A stretch of DNA of 7,422 nucleotides, taken from Sulfurimonadaceae bacterium. GTDB taxonomy: Bacteria > Campylobacterota > Campylobacteria > Campylobacterales > Sulfurimonadaceae. The position numbers and the translations under genes are program-made. Under the pieces are notes generated by a model. That model was not told the origin of the DNA and made no database searches. It was given only the letters and a program-made list of their open reading frames with translations. Positions 1 to 5,748 of this stretch are shown here, piece by piece. The DNA is taken from contig JAUWRZ010000099.1 of assembly GCA_030610325.1 (NCBI GenBank), forward strand, positions 1 to 7,422, read 5' to 3'. Numbering within the stretch: position 1 is the first letter of the stretch; each line of letters starts with the position of its first letter.

Positions 1-31
1 CGGGGATTTATTTTGAGGATGGATAGATAAT

Positions 32-517
32 ATGAAGACAAGACTGTATATAGAACTTACATACCTGCTGCTCCTTGGAGCTACATTCGGTGCCGTCATG
101 GTACTTGGCATCTTTGTTGCACCGGTCATCTTTAACTCAGATACCCTCCTAAGTGTCGCCTTGTTAGATAACTATAACGAAGGTGTCTTGATGGCGGAGG
201 TCTTTCACCGCTTCAGCTACTGGGTCTATCTGACGACGATAGCGGTCGTGCTCTTTGAAGTCTGGGAGTATAAGCAGGCAAGACGTAACAAGGTCGCGAT
301 GGTCAGTGCCTTTATCGCAGTCAGTACGATGTTGCTTTTCAGTGCGGTCTACACCCCTAAGATCCTGGCTCTTCAGGAGGAGGGTGTCGAAGCGACGATG
401 AGTGATGCTTTTGCCAGTCTGCATACTGCCAGTGAACTTGATTTTAAGATCTTGGCAGTCGCACTTGCTGTGCTCTTCTTTCAGCGTATCGTACTTTTAA
501 GGACTATTAAAAAATGA
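32..517 (+). CDS. DUF4149 family four-helix inner-membrane protein
   Basis: A 161-residue integral membrane protein with no signal peptide or soluble domain. Hydrophobic segments lie at about residues 8-34, 61-78, 88-107 and 138-156. The first helix carries the Gly/Ala-rich run GAVMVLGIFVAPVIF typical of DUF4149 proteins; H59-R60 opens helix 2, and the conserved-looking element F127-A-S-L-H131 with S134-E135 precedes helix 4. The biochemical role of the family is unknown. The ATG at 32 is chosen because the frame has no earlier start in the window; a GAGGAT at 15-20 is a somewhat distant ribosome binding site. The stop overlaps the next start (ATGA, 514-517), so it is translationally coupled to the ABC ATPase and the two products probably act in the same envelope process. 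Family call is by recognition of topology and motif, not by search. Confidence 0.8.
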   Translation: MKTRLYIELTYLLLLGATFGAVMVLGIFVAPVIFNSDTLLSVALLDNYNEGVLMAEVFHRFSYWVYLTTIAVVLFEVWEYKQARRNKVAMVSAFIAVSTMLLFSAVYTPKILALQEEGVEATMSDAFASLHTASELDFKILAVALAVLFFQRIVLLRTIKK

Positions 518-1266
518 TCCGACTGGAGGGTCTGCATAAGGGGTTTGGTTCAAGACAGATCCTAAAAGGGGTCGACCTGGAGATCCCGGTAGGCAAGACA
601 ACGGTGGTCTTTGGTGTGTCCGGTGGTGGGAAGTCGACGATCGTCAAACATATTGTCGGTCTATTGCAGCCAGATAAGGGCAATGTCTATGTCGATGATG
701 TCCGGGTCAATGGGGCTGACGAAGCAACACTACTGGCTATTCGTAAGAAAGTGGGTTTTCTCTTTCAAAACGGAGCCCTTTTTGACAGTATGAACATCCG
801 TGATAATGTCGCTTTTCCGATCGTCGAGCATCAGCGACTGAGTGAAGAGGAGATCGAGAAGATCGTCGATGAGAAGTTGAACATGGTCGGTCTGCGTCCT
901 GATGATGTAAAAAAGCTCTATCCTGATGAACTCAGTGGCGGGATGCGTAAGCGTGCCGGGCTTGCCAGGACGCTGGCCCTTGAGCCGACAGTCATCTTGT
1001 ACGATGAGCCTACTTCAGGTCTTGACCCGGTCACAAGCGATAAGATAACGCAGATGATCCGTACGCTGCAACGTGATCTGGGTGTGACCTCTATTCTGAT
1101 CAGCCATGATATCAAAGAGAGTTTTAAAGCTGGTGATTACTTTGTGATGTTATATGATGGAAAGATCATCGAGACGGGAGATAAAGAGCATTTTCAGACT
1201 ACGGACAATCCCGTGATACAGCAGTTTATCCATGCCAAAGCAGAGGGTCCGATACAGTTTGATTAG
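514..1266 (+). CDS. ABC transporter ATP-binding protein, MlaF-like
   Basis: A 250-residue cytoplasmic ABC ATPase with a complete motif set: Walker A GVSGGGKS at 34-41, Q-loop Q85, signature LSGGM at 140-144, Walker B VILYDEP at 160-166, D-loop GLDP at 169-172 and switch histidine H198. The signature LSGGMRKRAGLAR and the FLFQNGALFDSMNI region after the Q-loop are typical of the MlaF/Ttg2A group, which powers lipid transport between inner and outer membranes (or toluene-tolerance transporters) together with an MlaE permease and MlaD substrate-binding protein. Neither partner is visible here: the next gene downstream is convergent and unrelated, and upstream sequence is outside the window. The ATG at 514 overlaps the preceding stop, with AAGGA at 499-503 as ribosome binding site. 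Tandem stops TAG TAA end the gene. All catalytic residues are present, so it should be active. The exact substrate cannot be told. Confidence 0.88.
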   Translation: MIRLEGLHKGFGSRQILKGVDLEIPVGKTTVVFGVSGGGKSTIVKHIVGLLQPDKGNVYVDDVRVNGADEATLLAIRKKVGFLFQNGALFDSMNIRDNVAFPIVEHQRLSEEEIEKIVDEKLNMVGLRPDDVKKLYPDELSGGMRKRAGLARTLALEPTVILYDEPTSGLDPVTSDKITQMIRTLQRDLGVTSILISHDIKESFKAGDYFVMLYDGKIIETGDKEHFQTTDNPVIQQFIHAKAEGPIQFD

Positions 1267-1298
1267 TAAGAAGATAGAAAGAGTACTTTAGTCACTCC

Positions 1299-1589
1299 CT
1301 ACCGCCCTCCAAATCGTTTCTCCCACCACTGCTGTGGAGTGAGCGTCATATCCTGCAGAAACTCCTCATCAAACCTATACTCATAGTTGTTACAGTACTG
1401 TAGTATTAGGCTGTAGGCGCCATTGATATCAGCGCTCATCTTTGTAGCGGTCTCTATATCATCTTTATGTTTATCAGGGTGCCATTTTTTCATGAGGTTC
1501 TTATAGCGGGTCTTTATTTCGGAGAGGGTAGCTTTATCGTGAAGACCAAGGAGTGTTTTGGCCTTCATAAGTTGATCAAAGGAGGACAT
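1299..1589 (-). CDS. small J-domain (DnaJ-like, class C) protein
   Basis: A 96-residue protein consisting of a J domain (about residues 8-66) and a short tail. The HPD motif that stimulates DnaK ATPase is at 37-39, after a basic helix II (RYKNLMKKW), and helix III contains the usual INxAY element (55-59). There is no Gly/Phe-rich linker, zinc-finger or substrate-binding domain, so it is a class C co-chaperone rather than DnaJ itself. The tail (69-96) is aromatic and charged and ends WWEKRFGGR; it may bind a specific client. It is the last gene of the cluster, 14 bases after the ftsZ stop. The ATG at 1589 is preceded directly by an in-frame TAA, so no longer start exists, but no Shine-Dalgarno sequence is visible; translation may depend on ribosomes finishing ftsZ. 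The family is clear; the client is not known. Confidence 0.85.
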   Translation of the reverse strand: MSSFDQLMKAKTLLGLHDKATLSEIKTRYKNLMKKWHPDKHKDDIETATKMSADINGAYSLILQYCNNYEYRFDEEFLQDMTLTPQQWWEKRFGGR

Positions 1590-1603
1590 TTACGTGGTAA
1601 TTA

Positions 1604-2728
1604 TCAATCTTTTTGTTGTCGCATATAGGTCGGGACATCGAGATAGTCGTCACTGAGATCCCCACCGACTACTAGTCTTGGGCGTGACTTGACCTGTACT
1701 GGCTGAGGGTTCTCGCTCTCAAAATCCTGGTTATTGCCTGCTGATGAGTTTAGTCCACGTTCAAAGCCTGTGGCCACTAGCGTGATACGGACATAATCAG
1801 TAGCAAAAGAGTCATCAGTACTCGTACCGAAGATGACTTCAGCTTCTTCATCAGCGCTCTCGTGGACTACATCCATCGCTTCAGCAAGTTCCATCATCGG
1901 GAAGTCAGGATGCATGTTGAAATGTACAAGGACACCCATTGCTCCATTGATAGACATGTTGTCAAGCAGTGGTGATTCGATAGCTGCTTTGATCGCTTCA
2001 TAAGCAGCGTTCTCGCCTTGGTACTCACCAACACCCATCAGTGCCATACCGCGGTGACTCATGACAGTCTCCAGGTCGGCAAAGTCAAGGTTGATATCGT
2101 TCTCTCCGCTTGAGAGGATGACACCACTTGTCCCGCTTACTGCTCGTGAGAGGACTTCATCGACGATCTTGAAGCTCTCTTTCATACCGAGTCTGCGATC
2201 GATGATAGAGAGGAGTTTGTCATTAGGGATGACTACGATAGAGTCACTCTCTTTTTTCAACTCTTCAAGACCTGCTTCAGCCAGTTTCATACGTCTACGG
2301 CCCTCAAATGAGAACGGTTTGGTGACGACAGAGATAGTCAATGCACCGACCTCTTTAGCGATGTTAGCTATGACAGGTGCCGCACCGGTACCAGTGCCAC
2401 CGCCGAGTCCAGCTGCGATGAAGACGATGTCGGCACCATCTAGTGCTTCTCGTATCTCATCATAGCTTTCCAGAGCCGAGTCTTTACCAATAGAGGGCTT
2501 CATCCCTGCGCCCAGTCCTTTGGTCAGTTTATCGCCTATCTGGATCTTTTTCATCGCGGCAGACTCGTTGAGTACCTGCACGTCGGTATTGGCAGTGATC
2601 ATCTCGATACCCTCTACTGCCTCTTTGAGCATATGCCCTATCATGTTACCGCCGCCGCCGCCAACGCCTATTGCGATGATCCGTGCACCTTTTTGTATAT
2701 GTGATTCTTCAATTGAAAATGGTTCCAT
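1604..2728 (-). CDS. ftsZ: cell division GTPase FtsZ
   Basis: The tubulin-like GTPase that polymerises into the Z-ring. The 374-residue protein has the N-terminal glycine loop GVGGGGGN (21-28), the tubulin/FtsZ signature GGGTGTG (109-115), and the T7 synergy loop with N213, D215 and D218, the residues that complete the GTPase site of the adjacent subunit. The globular core ends near residue 324. A short, low-complexity linker of about 34 residues follows, then the conserved C-terminal peptide DYLDVPTYMRQQ (361-372) that docks FtsA and other partners. Length is close to that of E. coli FtsZ (383). The start is fixed by a strong AAAGGAG (2736-2742) 7 bases before ATG. It lies 15 bases after ftsA and 14 bases before the J-domain gene, so the cluster is probably one transcript. 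Nothing suggests loss of function. Confidence 0.98.
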   Translation of the reverse strand: MEPFSIEESHIQKGARIIAIGVGGGGGNMIGHMLKEAVEGIEMITANTDVQVLNESAAMKKIQIGDKLTKGLGAGMKPSIGKDSALESYDEIREALDGADIVFIAAGLGGGTGTGAAPVIANIAKEVGALTISVVTKPFSFEGRRRMKLAEAGLEELKKESDSIVVIPNDKLLSIIDRRLGMKESFKIVDEVLSRAVSGTSGVILSSGENDINLDFADLETVMSHRGMALMGVGEYQGENAAYEAIKAAIESPLLDNMSINGAMGVLVHFNMHPDFPMMELAEAMDVVHESADEEAEVIFGTSTDDSFATDYVRITLVATGFERGLNSSAGNNQDFESENPQPVQVKSRPRLVVGGDLSDDYLDVPTYMRQQKD

Positions 2729-2735
2729 TTTTACA

Positions 2736-2742
2736 CTCCTTT
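2736..2742 (-). promoter_or_regulatory. ribosome binding site of ftsZ
   Basis: AAAGGAG on the minus strand, with 7 bases between it and the ATG at 2728. It sits wholly in the 15-base gap after the ftsA stop (TAA, 2744-2746). It is the strongest Shine-Dalgarno match for an ATG start in the cluster, fitting the need for more FtsZ than FtsA from one message. Confidence 0.8.
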
Positions 2743-2743
2743 G

Positions 2744-4114
2744 TTAAAATAACTGGGTTGCCCAATTCCAGAATTTGGCAAACACGCTGGCTTCATCACT
2801 CTTGTTGGCATCCTTCTTGGGAAGCTGTACGAGTCTGTCGAGTACACTTTGGTTCTCGGCAGGTGCTATAGGTGTATCCAGAAAGTCCGGAACAATATCA
2901 TCTAATGCGACCGGCTCTGTATAGATAGGGTCCTCATTGTGATGACGCATGTTTTTGTTTATATCGATCTCATAAGCAGAATAACCAGCTGCTGCATATT
3001 TCACCAGTCCGATGGCGGCAGAGTAGGAAGGGTCGCGAAGTGTGTCGAAAAGTCCCTCCATCTCTACCGGTTTTGCGATGCGTACCGGCATATTATCGAA
3101 GATCGCAATAGCAAGTTCTCTTAATCCCTCGATCCTGGTGAATCCACCGGTAAGTACGATGCCGGCTCCCAGGTTGTCTTTGAGTCCACTCTTCTCCAGA
3201 GACTGTGCGATGATCATAAGGGTCTCTTCTACTCTGGCATAGATGACATTGTGTACGACTTCGAGTGAGACCTCATGAGTCGAGTTCTCATCACCGATGA
3301 TCGGCAGTTCGATGAGCTCGTTTCTTGGAGCATTGAGTGAACCATACTCCAGTTTGACACTTTCAGCTATATGAAGCGGTGTATGCAGTGCCATGGAGAG
3401 GTCATTGGTGATATGGCTGGAACCTACGCCCAGAAAATCATTGTAGCGTACAGAGTTTCCTGCATGGATCACGATATTACTCGTACTTCCACCCATGTCT
3501 ATCACGGCCGCTCCAAGCTCCTTCTCGTCTACAGTGAGTACTGCGATGGCTGAAGCGTATCCGGAGAGGATGATGTTCTCTACTTCGACGCCTGCTGCCT
3601 GGACCGCTTTTCGCAGGTTGTTCAGGTTCGTTCGCTGTGAAGTGATGATATGTGTCTCTACTTCAAGGCGTGCAGCGTTCATCCCAAGTGGGTCCTCTAT
3701 GGAGTCCTGGTCATCGACTTTAAAGTTGTAAGGAAGGGCATGAAGGACTTCGAACTCATTAGGTATGTTGGCATTGTAGAGTGAGGTGCGCATGACGCGG
3801 TCGATCTCGGTGCCACTGATCTCTTTGTTGGGGATATTGACTATACCGCTGGAGTTCAGACTTTTCGTATAAGCACCCGAGAGCGAGACGATAGCACGTT
3901 TGAGTTCTGTCCCTGCTACGCGTTTAGCATCACTGATCGCGTGCTTGATCGACTTGGAAGCAAGCTCGATGTTGGTGATGCTTCCTTTTTTAAGTCCTTG
4001 TGCTTTAGCGATGCCCGCACCAATGATCTTGATCTCGTTGTCTTCATCGATGTTGGCTATGATCGCACAGACTTTGGTCGAACCGATGTCTATGGCTAAA
4101 ACACTCTTTTCCAA
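2744..4114 (-). CDS. ftsA: cell division protein FtsA (TTG start)
   Basis: Actin-fold ATPase that binds the FtsZ C-terminal peptide and anchors the Z-ring to the membrane. Taking the TTG at 4114 gives 456 residues beginning MEKSVLAIDIGSTK, matching the usual FtsA N-terminus. The phosphate-1 loop is at about 7-19, the phosphate-2 loop VIDMGGSTSN at 204-213, and the adenosine motif VLTGGFTRIEG at 320-330. The actin-like body ends near 376. A long, acidic, proline-containing linker (about 378-440) leads to a terminal amphipathic helix (FAKFWNWATQLF, 445-456), the membrane-targeting sequence. The start is decided by GGGAGGA seven bases upstream; a TTG at 4159 also opens the frame but has no ribosome binding site, overlaps the previous gene and adds 15 residues that FtsA proteins do not have. 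It follows the PpiD-like gene after one base and precedes ftsZ by 15 bases. The linker makes it about 36 residues longer than E. coli FtsA (420). Confidence 0.96.
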   Translation of the reverse strand: MEKSVLAIDIGSTKVCAIIANIDEDNEIKIIGAGIAKAQGLKKGSITNIELASKSIKHAISDAKRVAGTELKRAIVSLSGAYTKSLNSSGIVNIPNKEISGTEIDRVMRTSLYNANIPNEFEVLHALPYNFKVDDQDSIEDPLGMNAARLEVETHIITSQRTNLNNLRKAVQAAGVEVENIILSGYASAIAVLTVDEKELGAAVIDMGGSTSNIVIHAGNSVRYNDFLGVGSSHITNDLSMALHTPLHIAESVKLEYGSLNAPRNELIELPIIGDENSTHEVSLEVVHNVIYARVEETLMIIAQSLEKSGLKDNLGAGIVLTGGFTRIEGLRELAIAIFDNMPVRIAKPVEMEGLFDTLRDPSYSAAIGLVKYAAAGYSAYEIDINKNMRHHNEDPIYTEPVALDDIVPDFLDTPIAPAENQSVLDRLVQLPKKDANKSDEASVFAKFWNWATQLF

Positions 4115-4115
4115 C

Positions 4116-5582
4116 TTACAGTCCTCCCATGTAGATCTCGACAGCGTATTTACTTTCAAGGAGTTTTATAAGTCCCTGATCTAGCAGTGTGGCTTTCAGT
4201 CGTAACACGCTGTTCTCCTGATCTGTTTTAGATGTTTTAAGCAACTCCTGTTCCACTATATTGAACATGACGATCTTTTCGTTAGTAAGAGTTATAGAAC
4301 CGCGCTTCTCTTGCTGGTCGAAGAGGGCATTGAGAAACTGGCTGCTCTCGGTCGTCTCGAGGCCTTCGAGGCTTTCAGTATACTCGCGTGTCACAAACGG
4401 TGTCGTTTGTCCCTGAAAACTCTCCAGGGAGTCTTTGACAAGCTGCTGGAGCTTTATCTGTTTTTGTTGTGATGTATATACATCTTTGACTGCGTCTCTT
4501 GCTGCCTCGAAACTCTTTGGTTCAGCCGGTGTGACACTTTCGAGTCTTATGATGGCATATCCGTCACCGCTTTTACGAGGCTTGAGATAAGGTGCATCAG
4601 TCGTAAGCTCTGTGATCTCACCGAAGACCTGTGCGTCATAGGGATGAGAATCACGGTCTATGCTCACTGACTCTACCGTGATAGAGGTGTCAAGCTTCTC
4701 TTTCTTGAATGCGATGTAAGTACGCAGCGCCTCTTTATGAGTCGCTTTCTCATCAAGTGCTTCTGTGATCTTTGGTGTCGCCTCTTCAAAGGTGAGTATC
4801 TTTCCATCCTCACCGGTAAAGTCATGACGATTGGTCTTATAGTACTCCTGCATCGCTGCCCCATCCTCGGCCATAGTGATGCGTGGTTGTGTGACGACAG
4901 AGAGCTTATACTCCGGCAGTGTCAGATACTCTTGCTTCTGAGCTTCCCAGAACTTCTTGAGTGCCTCATCAGAGTCATCAATAGTGACCATATCTGATGT
5001 AAGGACCTTGTAGTCGATCTTATCTGCGATGTTGAGTGCAGCGTTGATGACCTTGCTCTCGATCGGGTGCTCTTTTTGCGTGAACAACCCCATTGTCTTC
5101 TGGATCAGAATGGTCTTCGTCAGATCCTCTTCATAGTCTTGTATGTTCAGGTTGTTTTGACGAAGTACTTTCTGGTAGACATCTTTGTCAAATTTCCCGT
5201 CTTTGGTAAAGGCGGTCTCTGCAGTGATGACGGCTAGAAGCTCTTCATCAGTGACTCGCAGAGAGTAGCTCTGAGCCAGGTTTAAGATCAGAGCCTGGTC
5301 TACAAGCTGCTTGAGTGCCTGCTTCTCCAGACCGAAACTCTTGGCCTGGGCTTCATCAAAGTTCCCTTTAAAGGCTTTGTTATACTGACTGTATAGTCTA
5401 CTGTAGCCTTGCTGCAGTTCGCGCATGCTTATCTCGAGCTCACCGACTTTGGCTACTGCTGTAGCTTTCTCTCCGTAAGAGTATTGTCCCCAACCGACAA
5501 AACCGGCGCCTACAAATGCGATCGCTGAGATCCACATCGTTACGACAAGGTACTTTCTATGTCGCTGCATCCATGTAATCAT
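4116..5582 (-). CDS. membrane-anchored PpiD/SurA-like periplasmic folding factor (annotated as peptidylprolyl isomerase)
   Basis: A 488-residue protein with a short basic N-terminus (MITWMQRHRKY), one transmembrane segment at about 11-32 (WISAIAFVGAGFVGWGQY) and a large domain predicted in the periplasm. There is no cleavage site, so it should stay anchored, as PpiD does. Residues 40-165 match the SurA/PpiD N-terminal chaperone domain: the FTKDGKFDKDVYQKVLRQNN segment (125-144) and the following DYEEDL are characteristic. Residues about 220-365 occupy the parvulin position; the end of that domain is recognisable (GDGYAIIRLESVTPAEPKSFE, from 339), but the usual central Gly-Gly-x-x-Gly-Trp core is not. 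The protein is shorter than E. coli PpiD (623). It heads the ftsA-ftsZ cluster. The ATG at 5582 has only a weak AAGG 11 bases upstream. From memory it corresponds in place to HP0977 of H. pylori. The fold is well supported; isomerase activity is doubtful. Confidence 0.82.
   Translation of the reverse strand: MITWMQRHRKYLVVTMWISAIAFVGAGFVGWGQYSYGEKATAVAKVGELEISMRELQQGYSRLYSQYNKAFKGNFDEAQAKSFGLEKQALKQLVDQALILNLAQSYSLRVTDEELLAVITAETAFTKDGKFDKDVYQKVLRQNNLNIQDYEEDLTKTILIQKTMGLFTQKEHPIESKVINAALNIADKIDYKVLTSDMVTIDDSDEALKKFWEAQKQEYLTLPEYKLSVVTQPRITMAEDGAAMQEYYKTNRHDFTGEDGKILTFEEATPKITEALDEKATHKEALRTYIAFKKEKLDTSITVESVSIDRDSHPYDAQVFGEITELTTDAPYLKPRKSGDGYAIIRLESVTPAEPKSFEAARDAVKDVYTSQQKQIKLQQLVKDSLESFQGQTTPFVTREYTESLEGLETTESSQFLNALFDQQEKRGSITLTNEKIVMFNIVEQELLKTSKTDQENSVLRLKATLLDQGLIKLLESKYAVEIYMGGL
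4122..4128 (-). promoter_or_regulatory. ribosome binding site that decides the ftsA TTG start
   Basis: GGGAGGA on the minus strand, seven bases before the TTG at 4114. It lies inside the last codons of the upstream gene (the Met-Gly-Gly-Leu end), whose stop is at 4116-4118. Placing the signal inside the upstream coding end, with a one-base gap between genes, points to translational coupling. Confidence 0.85.
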
Positions 5583-5748
5583 AGTGTTCTAGCCTTACTT
5601 AATTAATAATAGGGGCATTTTAGGTTTATTTTCATTAAAACCCACTAAATAGTCGGTATAAACCACACTTTTTGTCACTTGTCAGACCTATAACAGAATA
5701 TCGGTATTTCTGCTATTATATTAAACGAGATAATAAAAGGTATATACA
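5583..5748. other. divergent intergenic promoter region
   Basis: 166 AT-rich bases between two gene starts facing away from each other, so promoters for both must lie here. Visible elements: an extended -10 for bioA near its right end; on the minus strand a TAAAAT hexamer (5617-5622), about 35 bases before the PpiD-like start, as a weak -10 candidate with no convincing -35; two copies of TCGGTAT (5653-5659 and 5701-5707, 48 bases apart); a tandem TTGTCAC-TTGTCAG (5672-5685); and the 8-base palindrome TTAATTAA (5599-5606). I see no small gene, riboswitch-like fold or strong inverted repeat that would mark a known operator such as a BirA site. Confidence 0.6.
5711..5719 (+). promoter_or_regulatory. 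putative extended -10 promoter element for bioA
   Basis: TGCTATTAT, an extended -10 of the TGnTATAAT type, ending 29 bases before the bioA ATG and implying a 5' leader of about 20-25 bases. No good TTGACA lies 16-18 bases upstream; the two TTGTCA copies (5672-5677, 5679-5684) are too far away. Campylobacterota vegetative promoters commonly have an extended -10 and a poorly conserved -35, so this is acceptable, but it rests on sequence match only. Confidence 0.45.

Noticed and set aside
1..30. Possible end of an upstream plus-strand gene (frames ending TAG at 24-26 or TAA at 28-30)
   Set aside because: Only seven to nine codons are visible in either frame and none is recognisable, so neither the frame nor the family (for example an MlaE permease) can be supported.
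1271..1301. Possible terminator hairpin between the ABC ATPase and J-protein genes (GAGT...ACTC)
   Set aside because: The stem is only four base pairs with a nine-base loop, low in G+C and without a T-tract on either strand.
1578..1656. Near-perfect Shine-Dalgarno AAAGGAGG on the plus strand (1578-1585) eight bases before a GTG opening a 20-codon frame
   Set aside because: The motif is the reverse complement of the Ser-Ser-Phe codons of the J-protein. The frame is very short, antisense to the end of ftsZ, and has no promoter in view; chance is the simplest explanation.
2061..2465. 134-codon open frame on the plus strand, antisense to ftsZ
   Set aside because: It lies wholly within the conserved ftsZ coding region, its product is a Ser/Pro/Met-rich composition typical of reverse frames, and no ribosome binding site or family is recognisable.
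2640..2672. GCC triplet run on the plus strand, resembling a microsatellite
   Set aside because: It encodes the conserved glycine loop of FtsZ on the minus strand, so protein function explains it.
3900..4184. 94-codon open frame on the plus strand across the start of ftsA
   Set aside because: It is antisense to the conserved ATP-binding N-terminus of FtsA and the end of the upstream gene, with no recognisable protein signature.
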